Part shown: one piece after another, positions 54,604 through 64,000 of the stretch | Layout: each line of letters begins with the position of its first letter | Numbering within the stretch: the stretch's first letter is position 1 | NCBI GenBank assembly: GCA_029168955.1 | Contig: JAPDOI010000359.1 | Coordinates: forward strand, 595,501-659,500 | DNA from: Aplectana chamaeleonis | Taxonomy: Eukaryota; Nematoda; Chromadorea; Rhabditida; Cosmocercidae | Length of the DNA stretch: 64,000 bases | Direction: 5' to 3' | The notes under the pieces: generated by a model | What the model was told of the DNA's origin: nothing | Databases searched by the model: none | Seen by the model: only the letters and a program-made list of their open reading frames with translations | Translations under genes and position numbers: made by a program

Positions 54604-55329
54604 TTGCCACTCATGGCTGAAGATGATGCAGTCACGCCCGCTCGGGTCGAAAAGGTGATTAAGGAAATGAGTAACTCGAAGGCAGTAGGGCCAGATGGTT
54701 TGAGCCCAGCAGTTCTAAAGAGACTGCCAAATGAACTACTACACCTGCTCGCTGACGTCATTGATACATCGTTTCGCACCTGTACATTACCTCAAGATTG
54801 GAAAGTAGCACGCGTCATCCCATTGCCGAAGCCGGGTAAATCACCATCCACGGCTAAAGGTTACAGACCAATCAGTCTTCTCCCACCTATTGCCAAAGTT
54901 GCGGAAAAATTGGCTGTGGAAGAGCTTGCCGAACATAATAGCAAACAAAAGCATCAACATGGTTTCCGTAAGCTACATTCCACAACTACGGCCCTGCTGG
55001 AAATTGTGAGCTATGTTTTGGACGGCTTCAATGCCATGAAGCCTCAGCGAACTGTAGGTGTAGCCCTCGACCTAACGAAAGCCTTTGACCCTGAAAACTT
55101 GAAAATTTTATCGGAGAGCCTGTTGAGGGCTACCATTCCGCCCTGGCAGAAGCGGTGGATAACCGCATTTACCAAAAGACGTCGGGCAAATGTGCTATTT
55201 CAAGGGCACGTCTCCAGAAGCATTCCAATTGCCGCCGGCGTACCTCAAGGAGTTCTATCGCCTGCTCTTTTTAGTCTGTATATTGAAGATCTACCCGTTC
55301 CATCCCAAGACATCAAGGCCGTTGGATAA
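54604..55329 (+). pseudogene. LINE F reverse transcriptase
   Basis: RT motifs SKAVGPDGLSPAVLKRLP, YRPISLLPPIAKVAEKLAV, QHGFRKLHSTTTALLE, ALDLTKAFDPEN and GVPQGVLSPALFSLYIEDLP are collinear with LINE B. One Gly of PQGG is lost. The catalytic box reads AVG-stop-ADDI: the Tyr codon is replaced by TAA at 55,327-55,329, so the enzyme is dead at its active site. Confidence 0.88.
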
Positions 55330-56389
55330 GCGGATGATATTACTATACTATGGCGGGATCGCGACACAAATGTAGCTGCCAGTAATATCAATGACTACTT
55401 GATCGAGTTGAAATGTTTTCTCGATAGCAAAATGCTCACGGTCTCTGCTGCTAAATCATCCGTCACCGTCTTTTCCACTGATCCTGCGGAGCACAGAGCT
55501 CATCCCATGGTGAAATGGGACAAAACTCGCTTGCCGGCCGCCCGCTTCCCTAAGCCACTCGGACTCGTGTTGGATCCTTCGTTGAGGTTTCATAAGAACA
55601 CTGAGCAGAAGCAAGCTGCAGTGAAAACAAGACTCAACGTCCTACGTGCTCTCGGCGGAACCTCCTGGGGTGCAGTAAAGAAACTATCCTGACCGCGTAC
55701 AAGGCCATCGTACAGCCCGCCCTGGAGTATGCTGTACCAGTCTGGCAGCATATCGTGTCCGACACATCCTGGTACAAGCTGCAGCGCATTCAAAATGGAG
55801 CATTGCGAATCGCAAAAGGCTCTCCAGTAGAGCACTTACACGCCTAGGCTCGCATCCTGCCAGTTAACCACCATTGCCAACTCCACGCACCACAGCTGTA
55901 CATAAACATTCTGAAGCAGCCAATTCATCCGTCGCGAAGAGTATTAGACCCCGTGAGAGAGAGAGTTATAAGAAAGCCGTTTGCTGATGCTCCCACGAAA
56001 ATCAATATACAGAGATGGACCAACGCACAACAAGAACGCCTACATCTCTTACGTTCTGAGCATACCCAATTCGTCAAGGATTACTTATGCAAAACCGCCG
56101 TAAACTCCATTCTCAAAGTCGTGCCGCCTGAGGTCAGCGAAACCGAGATGGAACTCGGTAGGCGTGCCAGGTGCACTCTTGCCTCGTTGCGCTGCGGGCA
56201 CCCCCCCCCCACGTGCTTATGTCTTATTTACATAAGATCGATAGCAGCAGACCTGACGAGTGCCCGGATTGTGGTAATAAAGGGCATACTACTGCTCACC
56301 TTTTCAACTGCCCGATGAGACCGACATCGTTAACGACAGTAGATCTGTGGGCGAATCCGACGCTTGTGGCTCAGTTCCTCAATCTATGA
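55330..56389 (+). pseudogene. LINE F post-RT region and zinc knuckle
   Basis: Frames read LIELKCFLDSKMLTVSAAKS and LGLVLDPSLRFHKNTEQKQA, then a shift near 55,675, then LTAYKAIVQPALEYAVPVWQ, LQRIQNGALRIAKG, a TAG at 55,846, and RRVLDPVRERVIRKPFADAP. A (C)9 run near 56,205 shifts the frame before SYLHKIDSSRPDECPDCGNK, HTTAHLFNCP and DLWANPTLVAQFLNL with its TGA at 56,387. Confidence 0.85.
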
Positions 56390-56739
56390 CAGGACCCTCT
56401 CTGTGGCTGCAGAAGAAGAAGAAGAAGAACAGCGGTATGGCGGAACACAACTACCAGTGTCTAAGTGGGCATATACCATACCACTATATTTTTTCAGAAA
56501 TCTTAAACAAACAAAATTATAATTAAGCCATAAATAGTCACTTACCCGTATTTTACACAGAATCCGTGCGTCCAGCCTGGTCGAGTATAAGATAAGCAGC
56601 CTTCTTGCCCTCAGAACAATGACCTCTTCCCCGTTCCAGAAAACTTAGGGCTTGCCTGTATGACGTCTCCAATCTGAAGATCCCGTATCTGGAAGACTAC
56701 GACCCGAAACTTTTGAACAACAAAGAACTATCCAAGAGT

Positions 56740-56748
56740 ACCAACTCT
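56740..56748 (+). repeat. 9-bp target duplication ACCAACTCT (left)
   Basis: An exact copy lies at 58,385-58,393, defining the ends of the long-TIR element between them. Confidence 0.92.
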
Positions 56749-58384
56749 CAACGCATTTATATCCTATCGGCGGCTGTCATTTGAATTCCCGCGCCCGCCG
56801 CGCGGGGTCGCCGCACCGCCGTGGCGATGCGGTGGCTGCCGGCCTGGCGCGATGCCAAAGAGCCGGATGAACGAAGAAAAACGCAATCTAGGTGGTTCTT
56901 GACGACTAGACGAGACAGTCCAGATGTGTCCTTCCTGGATAATGCTTATCAAAGGGTCTCCCTATTATTCAACCTAATTAGGGTTTTGATCATCGACTGG
57001 GTCGGCAGTATTAGGTCTCTCAAGTTTTCTGGGTGCACCAGGTCCACTCATCGAAACTTTAACTCGTTGTCATGAGCTATTTTGAACCTGAATCATAGCT
57101 GTAGAAGTAATTTGAAGCATTTAATTGCTGTAAACCTCAAGAGCACTAAATTACTTCTTAGCATTGTTTCTAGCTAACTATGTACCGTTGTATCGGGCAA
57201 ACTTCAGTATTCCGTTGCATACGTTTGCAGGAATATGATGTGCATGGTAGAGAAATGCGTCTAGTTCTTATCAAAGGATTCGGCACACCCATAATGTCTC
57301 CCATCAGCCAATCGGCAATGTCTCAGGGGTGTAAAGATCTCTCTCGATTGGCCGACGGAAGGATTGACCCCGACCATCAATCCTTCCGTCGGCACGACAG
57401 TGCTTCTTCATCCACTTTGTTACTCAGCTTATCAGAGGAGATCAAGCATTCCTCCTTCTACCCAAGAAGTGAAGCCGAACCTTTCTAACACCCTAACCTT
57501 GAAGGTTTGGCTTGATCCTCGTTCTCATTCGTCACGCAAGTTCAGTGGCGTGCCGCAGGCAAGGTTCGTACGCATGATACGCTCCGCATTGCTGCGCAAA
57601 AGTCACTTTGCTCCATTGCGTCCGTGCCGCGCGAACGCTGTTCTTCCCTTGATCGTTGTCTCTTCTCTTACTCCGCACATGCACGAACGCAAATTTTCTT
57701 GAAAAAAAAAACGGAAAGAATAGCCTTACCAGCACCCTCTTCCTCACTATATCATCCTTGCGTTGGCTAAGATTGGTAAGGAAGTGCCTTTGGAAGCAAT
57801 GTATTCCAGCGTAACAAGATTTTGAAGAAGGGCCCTGAAGGTAATTTTGCAGTTCTCAATTATCAGTAAGGTTGTGTGACGAACAGAGCAGTCGATGGTA
57901 GTGGTGGACATCTCGGGGTGTTAATTTCGTGCTAAAACTTGGCGGTCGTCTCGCTCTGAAAACCCATTTTCTACCACCCCATTTAGCTGTATACAGCGAT
58001 AGAAGTTCGCATGGGAATCGAAGCGATAATTAACTCCAAAATAACGCTCACAAGTGTCGTTGAGGTCCGCCAACGGGTAAAAGGTACGGAGTGTAGACGT
58101 TGTGTACTCAGAAAATATACCAAACCTAATATTGGCGACCCAGTGGATAATCAAACCTCAACTAGGTTCAATAATAAGCAGTAGCTTGTTTACTAACGTC
58201 ATCCAGGTGGAAAACGGCCGAATTATGTCGATTAGCCGGTAAAAACCAACCCGAAGCGCGTTTTTCTTCGCTCATACAGTTATTTGGCATCGCGCCAGGC
58301 CGGCAGCCGCCGCGTCGCGACGACGGTGCGGCGACGGCGCGCGGGAATTCAAATGACAGCCGCCGATAGGATATAAATGCGTTG
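56749..58384. mobile_element. Mutator-like long-TIR element, copy 1 (1,636 bp)
   Basis: Starts CAACGCATTTATATCCTATC and ends with its reverse complement. The homologous arms extend about 300 bp on each side, diverging inward. The target duplication is 9 bp (ACCAACTCT), which with long arms is characteristic of Mutator/MULE-type or related foldback elements. A perfect 17-bp inverted repeat GCCGACGGAAGGATTGA/TCAATCCTTCCGTCGGC sits at about 57,350-57,393. The 102-codon frame at 57,180 is repeated at 58,997 only because the DNA is duplicated; no transposase domain is visible. Confidence 0.85.
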
Positions 58385-58393
58385 ACCAACTCT

Positions 58394-58565
58394 AGCATGA
58401 AAACAGCGCACGAATACTATAAGGAACTAACTCAAGTTCAAAAAAAGGGAACAAAAACAATGGGAGAGTGGGGAGGAAAATGGTAGAAAGGAAAAAAAGG
58501 TAGGAAATCGAAAAATTTTCTGAAACTCGTTTGAAATATGTGCCTTCGAGGATTCTGATGATCCG
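58394..58565. other. Spacer between two long-TIR elements
   Basis: A 172-bp purine-rich spacer that ends in the 9-mer GATGATCCG (58,557-58,565), the left target duplication of the next element. Confidence 0.7.
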
Positions 58566-61295
58566 CAACGCATTTATATCCAATCGGCGGCTGTCATTTG
58601 AATTCCCGCGCCCGCCGCGCGGGGTCGCCGCACCGCCGTCGCGGTGCGGCGGCTGCCGGCCTGGCGCGATGCCAAAGAGCTGGATGAACGAGGAAAAACG
58701 CAATCTAGGTGGTTCTTGACGACTGAACGTGACAGTCCGGATGTTTCTTTCCTGGATAATGCTTATCAAAGGGTCTCCCTATTATTCAACCTAATTAGGG
58801 TTTTGATCATCGACTGGGTCGGCAGTATTAGGTCTCTCAAGTTTTCTGGGTGCACCAGGTCCACTCATCGAAACTTTAACTCGTTGTCATGAGCTATTTT
58901 GAACCTGAATCATAGCTGTAGAAGTAATTTGAAGCATTTAATTGCTGTAAACCTCAAGAGCACTAAATTACTTCTTAGCATTGTTTCTAGCTAACTATGT
59001 ACCGTTGTATCGGGCAAACTTCAGTATTCCGTTGCATACGTTTGCAGGAATATGATGTGCATGGTAGAGAAATGCGTCTAGTTCTTATCAAAGGATTCGG
59101 CACACCCATAATGTCTCCCATCAGCCAATCGGCAATGTCTCAGGGGTGTAAAGATCTCTCTCGATTGGCCGACGGAAGGATTGACCCCGACCATCAATCC
59201 TTCCGTCGGCACGACAGTGCTTCTTCATCCACTTTGTTACTCAGCTTATCAGAGGAGATCAAGCATTCCTCCTTCTACCCAAGAAGTGAAGCCGAACCTT
59301 TCTAACACCCTAACCTTGAAGGTTTGGCTTGATCCTCGTTCTCATTCGTCACGCAAGTTCAGTGGCGTGCCGCAGGCAAGGTTCGTACGCATGATACGCT
59401 CCGCATTGCTGCGCAAAAGTCACTTTGCTCCATTGCGTCCGTGCCGCGCGAACGCAACGCATTTATATCCAATCGGCGGCTGTCATTTGAATTCCCGCGC
59501 CCGCCGCGCGGGGTCGCCGCACCGCCGTCGCGGTGCGGCGGCTGCCGGCCTGGCGCGATGCCAAAGAGCTGGATGAACGAGGAAAAACGCAATCTAGGTG
59601 GTTCTTGACGACTGAACGTGACAGTCCGGATGTTTCTTTCCTGGATAATGCTTATCAAAGCGTCTCCCTATTATTCGACCTAATTAGGGTTTTGATTATC
59701 GACTGGGTCGGCAGTATTAGGTCTGTTAAGTTTTCTGAGTGCACAAGGTCCACTCATCGAAACTTTAACTCGTTGTTATGAGCCATTTTGAACTTGAATC
59801 ACAGCTATAGTAGTAATTCGAAGCATTTAATTGCTGTCAACCTCATGTGCACTAAATTCCTTCTTAGCATTGCTCCTAGCGAACTAGCTACGTACCATTG
59901 TATCGGGCAAACTTCAGTATTCCGTTGTATACGTTTGCAGGAATATGATGTGCATGGTAGAGAAATGCGTCTAGTTCCTATCAAAGGATTCGGCACACTC
60001 ATATCGCACTGCGGAAAATCTTTAAGAAACCAAAAATCGCCTCTAAGTTCGAATACTTTTATCGACAACATTTTTTAATGCTACCTAACATAATCATCCT
60101 GTTGCAGATACAGCCGCATGGCTGATTAGAGTAAGGGTAGGGGCTTGTGTCTCCCATCAGCCAATCGGCAATGTCTCAGGGGTGTAAAGATCTCTGTCGA
60201 TTGACCGACGGAAGGATTGACCCTCCCGTACTCTATCTACCCCTATATAGGAACATGAGTAGGTATGAGCACGATAGTGCTTCTTCATCACGTTTGTTAC
60301 TCAGCTTGAGATCAAGCATGCCTCTTTCTGCACGAAGAAGTGAAGCCGAACTTTTCTTACAGCCTAACCTTCAAGGTTTGGCTTGATCCTCGTTCTCATT
60401 CCTCACGCAAGTCCAGTGGCGTGCCGCAGGCAAGGTTCGTACGCATGATACGCTCCGAAATGCTGCGCAAAAGTCACCTTGTTCCATTGCGTCCGTGCCG
60501 CGCGAACGCTGTTCTTCCCTTGATCGTTGTCTCTTCTCTTACTCCGCACACGCACTCACGCGAGACAGGGAAATTTTTCTTTAAAAAACGGGAAGAATAG
60601 CCTTACCAGCACACTCTTCCTCACTATATCATCCTTGCGTTGGCAAAGATTGGTAAGGAAGTGCCTTTGGAAGCACTGTATTCCAGCGTAACAAAATTTT
60701 GAAGAAGGGCCCTAAAGGTAATTTTGAAGAAAGGGCCCTAAAGGTAATTTTGCAGTTCTCAGTTATCGGTGAGGTTGTGTGACGAACAGAGCAGTCGATG
60801 GTAGTGGTCGACATCTCGGGGTGTTAATTTCGTGCTAAAACTTGGCGGTCGTCTCGCTTTGAAAACCCATTTTCTACCACCCTTTTAGCTGCATACAGCG
60901 AAAAGAAGTTCGCATGGGAATCGAAGCGATAACTCACTCCAAAATAACGCTCACAAGTGTCGTTGAGGTCCGCCAACGGGTAAAAGTTATGGAGTGTAGA
61001 CGTTGTGCACTCAGAAAATATACCATACCTAATATTGGCGACCCAATGGATAATCAAACCTCAATTAGGTTCAATAATAAGCAGTAGCTTGTTTACTAAC
61101 GTCATCCAGGTCGAAAACGGCCGAATTATGTCGATTAGCCGTAAAAACCAACCCAAAGCGCGTTTTTCTTCGCTCATCCAGTTCTTTGGCATCGCGCCTG
61201 GCCGGCAGCCGCCGCGTCGCGACGACGGTGCGGCGACTGCGCGCGGCGGGCGCGGGAATTCAAATGACAGCCGCCGATAGGATATAAATGCGTTG
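58566..61295. mobile_element. Mutator-like composite element (2,730 bp): truncated plus complete unit
   Basis: The outer ends (CAACGCATTTATATCC at 58,566 and GGATATAAATGCGTTG to 61,295) are flanked by GATGATCCG and GATTATCCG, a 9-bp duplication with one mismatch. Inside, a second left terminus begins at 59,455, directly after a truncated unit (58,566-59,454) almost identical to 56,749-57,640. The complete inner unit (59,455-61,295, 1,841 bp) has an extra ~100-bp stretch near 60,005-60,150. No gene is encoded. Confidence 0.82.
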
Positions 61296-62265
61296 GATTA
61301 TCCGTCCCAGCCTACTGCGCGGCGAAAACCGCCGCGCGCGCTGCAAGACATGCCGAACGCGGCGGTTAACTCGTCGCGCGCGCCATTTCTCATTGGGTCG
61401 CGCTCATGAACAACTGCCTACGTATTCAACTAAGCCTGTCTCTTTGTTCACGAGGTTACAATTAACGAAGAAATAATGCCATGGAATGCAATCCGCAGTA
61501 TGTAATTATGTATCAAATAGATGGCACAATACACATAATTGCCACTTGAACAGACGAAAATGAGGAAATTTCAAATATTTGGAGCAAACACCATTTAGCC
61601 GATGATCGGGAGATTATGTCCAGAATTTCGAAACAATACCTACTACAAGTAACATTCGGAATGTTCTGCTCCGTTATGTTTTGGAGGAATTCAGAATATT
61701 TCACATCTTGAATTCTAGTGGTCACAATATTATTTGCGACCGAATGGGTTATTTGGTATCTTTAACACTAATCAAAATTTCGTTCTTTGATTTTTAAAAA
61801 GCAATTAGTGGGCTTCGATACGTCCATCGTAGTCGATGATTCAAATTTGGCCAACCCTGCCAGGGACGGTTCATCGAGGAGCTGATGAAACATTTTTAGT
61901 GTTTGATTGCTGGAAAGGACCGCGTTATTTGTGGTATTCAACCACCAAAATATCCTGTGATTCCTTAAAAATCAGCAAGTAAACATCGAATCAGATTGTC
62001 CGAAAATAATTGAACTCTTTTGAGTCTTGGTACCGAAACGCGGAACAGAAAGTGAAGTCAAACTCAGAGCTCATCTTACTGAGTAAGCTCATTCGGCTCA
62101 TTTGGTTAAAACGCCGCTCCCAACAAAAGTCATACCCGTTACTGAACTTGTAATAAAATGAGGTGTGGCTGGTTTCTCCAGTCGGGCATCACGCTATCTT
62201 TAGAGTGTTCAGAAAAATTGTTTTGGTTGGTGCGCCCTTACTTCAGCGCTAAACTGAGAGAATTC
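61296..62265. other. Unassigned intergenic DNA
   Basis: The first ~110 bp are very GC-rich (GCGGCGAAAACCGCCGCGCG, a perfect small hairpin). The remainder is AT-rich with no gene or repeat family identified. Confidence 0.45.
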
Positions 62266-63467
62266 CTATGACCCGGTTTCTTCTTCTTATTATCGGCCAC
62301 AACGAGCTTCTTCTCATAGGCGCAGGAAGGCGGCCACATCACACGGCTTTCCCACATATCCAGAGCTGCCAGAAAAGTTGGTCGAGCTGGACATGAAAAT
62401 AAATGTAATGAACCATGCCCCATGCCGCGGCAATCAGGACATACGTCGGGGACCGATGGATCGATCCTATGGACATAGGCCTTGAGAAATGAGGAATGTC
62501 CATAGCGCAGACCTGCCAGAATTACTCGGGAGCGTCTTGGTAGGTCCTCTTCACTATCATCGACCTTGGGCGGCACACCGTCGAGTATAGAATTGGGAGG
62601 GGCACAGGAGAGGTATTCATTGTCGAATCTGGTGCGCTCCGTTTACAGGAGCCTCTTCCGTTTAAGCTCTTAGGTAGCCCAGCGTGGACGGTCATTGACA
62701 GAGACAGCGGCATACAACGGTGCACGGATGTTACGGGAGTGAGGGGATCGGATGCTAGCAGGGGATAATTGGGGTGTGTGACATTCCTGACTATGCCCAT
62801 ATGGAACTGCTGCGTCTGCAATTGGAAATGCTGCTTTACAGGAAGTAGCGCGCATTCTTGATGTAGATGGGATACAGGAGTGGATTTAGGGCATCCAGTG
62901 ATGACACATAGAGCAGCGTTTTGTGTTCGCTGAAGTTTGTTCCAGGACGTTTCCGTCAAGTGCCTTGACCAAACCGGAGCTCCGTATTCCAGTATGGGCT
63001 GTATCATCGCCTTGTAAGTGACAAGCAATACTTCCTTTCTACCCCATGTAGTGCCTGCCAGAGCATGGAGTATATTATTACGCGCACTAGCCGTAGCAGC
63101 TCGAATACGTGAGTTTTCATGGAAACGCAATGAAGGGTCCAGGAATACACCGAGTAGACGAGGGTGCTTAGGTAAGCGCAGCAGATTTCCTTCCCATAGA
63201 AGCTGGGGATGCAGTTTGTGCTCAGCCGTTGCAGTAGTGCACAGAGTAAAGCTGGACTCCGTAGGAGAGGCCTTTGACCGTTTTGATACCAGAAATTTTG
63301 CCGGACAGCTAAGGCATTTGTTCATCTCCACAGTGGCGCGGTCAATAACAGGGCCAGTACACACAATACTGATGTCATCCGTCTACAGACATAAGCGGAT
63401 GTTGAGCGGTGGGTTCGGAATATCTGATACATACAGAGAGAATAGACTCGGTGACAATGCTTCGCCC
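62238..63467 (-). pseudogene. LINE E palm fragment, post-RT region and zinc knuckle
   Basis: The catalytic box reads CL-stop-TDDISIVC, so the YA of YADD is a stop plus Thr (TAG near 63,386). The main frame contains LLWEGNLLRLPKHPRLLGVF, LDPSLRFHENSRIRAATASA, VTYKAMIQPILEYGAPVWSR and LQRTQNAALCVITGCPKSTP. After a shift near 62,570 it ends LAGLRYGHSSFLKAYVHRID, CPDCRGMGHGSLHLFSCPAR and LDMWESRV. It is inactive. Confidence 0.8.
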
Positions 63468-64000
63468 TAAAGGCAGTGTTCACGATGAAAAATGTGTTTT
63501 AGCTACCACTAGGAATGAGTAGTGGAGGGGCACACTATAACGTTGACGTCGAAAGAACGCATGAAAACGAGCGAGGAAAACCTCGAAACGAGCCCGAAGT
63601 TGCCACTACGAGCGCAAGACAAACCCCAAAAGCGCAACACACGCCCACCGACGTGAACAAATGAATGCTCGAGATCGTGAGATAAGCGATGATTTCCAAT
63701 CATTAGCCCAGTTCTTCCTTTCATTCTCAACTTCTCTCTTTACTCAGGTCAGCTCGCACACACAGGGTGCAAAACACGTAAGTTACAAGCCTCGGACAAC
63801 TCGTCCACCATGTTACCGCAGCTCAATTTTCGACGGACCATACCTCCGTTCCTAGAAGGTCTTGTACGATTTCAGAGACATCATTGGAATCAGCATGGGT
63901 CCGTTTTCAAGATATGCGGGAAAACAGAGGAACGTTTTCTATCGTGACACTGCCTTTAAGGAACGCCTGCCTTCAAGGCCATACCAGTCACGCCATACCA
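62266..64000 (-). mobile_element. 2A-family-like LINE E, antisense, split by a MITE
   Basis: On the minus strand the RT motif GVPQG begins at about 63,975 and is interrupted by the MITE at 63,470-63,956. It continues with GEALSPSLFSLYVSDIPNPP and the active-site region, then the post-RT part and knuckle, and ends in an AATAAGAAGAAGAAA tail at about 62,278. The element runs off the window edge. It is a distinct subfamily from LINEs B and F. Confidence 0.8.
63470..63956. mobile_element. Tc1/mariner-like MITE inserted in LINE E (487 bp)
   Basis: AAGGCAGTGTTCACGATGAA and CGTGACACTGCCTT ends, TA at 63,468-63,469 and 63,957-63,958. The interior is the reverse complement of copy 1 at high identity. 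It splits the PQG codons of LINE E, so it postdates that LINE. Confidence 0.85.

Larger units (their letters stand above)
54592..56430 (+). mobile_element. 2A-family LINE F, 5'-truncated (~1.84 kb)
   Basis: Homology to LINE B starts at CCAACTCTGTAAGTTGCC (equivalent to 44,238) and runs to the tail CTCTCTGTGGCTGCAGAAGAAGAAGAAGAAG. It therefore lacks the ribozyme, 2A, zinc finger and endonuclease. 5' truncation with an intact 3' end is the usual outcome of target-primed reverse transcription. No clear duplication was found. Confidence 0.88.

Noticed and set aside
57180..57488. 102-codon ORF identical at 58,997-59,305, suggesting a conserved gene
   Set aside because: The identity is due to recent duplication of the long-TIR element, non-coding sequence is equally identical, and the third unit does not keep the frame.

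Overview
The window looks like repeat-rich, gene-poor DNA from a small-intron invertebrate, most likely a nematode. Introns of 54, 62 and 96 nt, pyrimidine-rich acceptors ending in CAG and an acceptor one base before an initiator ATG point that way, but the species is not established. No bacterial signal, rRNA or CRISPR array was seen. Only one host gene can be reconstructed with confidence: a seven-exon minus-strand gene (22,595 down to 4,461) for a ~257-residue, ~7-TM membrane protein. All its introns are phase 0 and one is 13.4 kb, packed with repeats. A second host exon at 36,932-37,173 (+) may belong to a PDE12-like gene.

Layout: 1-2,820 inverted-repeat and direct-repeat DNA with a nested TA-flanked MITE. 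4,318-22,600 is the membrane-protein gene; its introns hold a 118-bp minisatellite (5.7-6.8 kb), two TTACATG-type satellites, a CR1-like 3' fragment, MITEs and TIR elements. 23.5-27.3 kb is a nearly complete but frameshifted CR1-like LINE with an (AATA)n tail. 28-36.8 kb is mostly unassigned, with MITEs and two tRNA-like sequences. 36.8-48.8 kb is a nest of non-LTR retrotransposons. 49.6-50.7 kb is a TIR element with TTA target duplications. 54.6-56.4 kb is another LINE copy. 56.7-61.3 kb holds long-TIR, Mutator-like elements with 9-bp target duplications. 62.3-64 kb is a LINE fragment split by a MITE.

The most notable system is the LINE family at 36.8-48.8 kb. One full-length copy (42,628-46,083) is bounded by a perfect 13-bp target duplication and ends in an (AAG)n tail. 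Its first 73 nt fit the nested double-pseudoknot of an HDV-like self-cleaving ribozyme, with helix P1 starting at the first nucleotide of the element. The fold is kept in three copies. One of these is a 97-nt insertion that is essentially only the ribozyme, flanked by its own 11-bp target duplication. Just downstream each larger copy encodes a 2A-type ribosome-skipping motif (DVERNPGP or GVERNPGP) followed by a PHD-like zinc finger, an APE endonuclease and a reverse transcriptase. The combination of a 5' ribozyme and 2A recalls trypanosome L1Tc, here in an apparently metazoan element. A 757-bp (GAA)n tract grows directly out of the 3' tail of a related copy.
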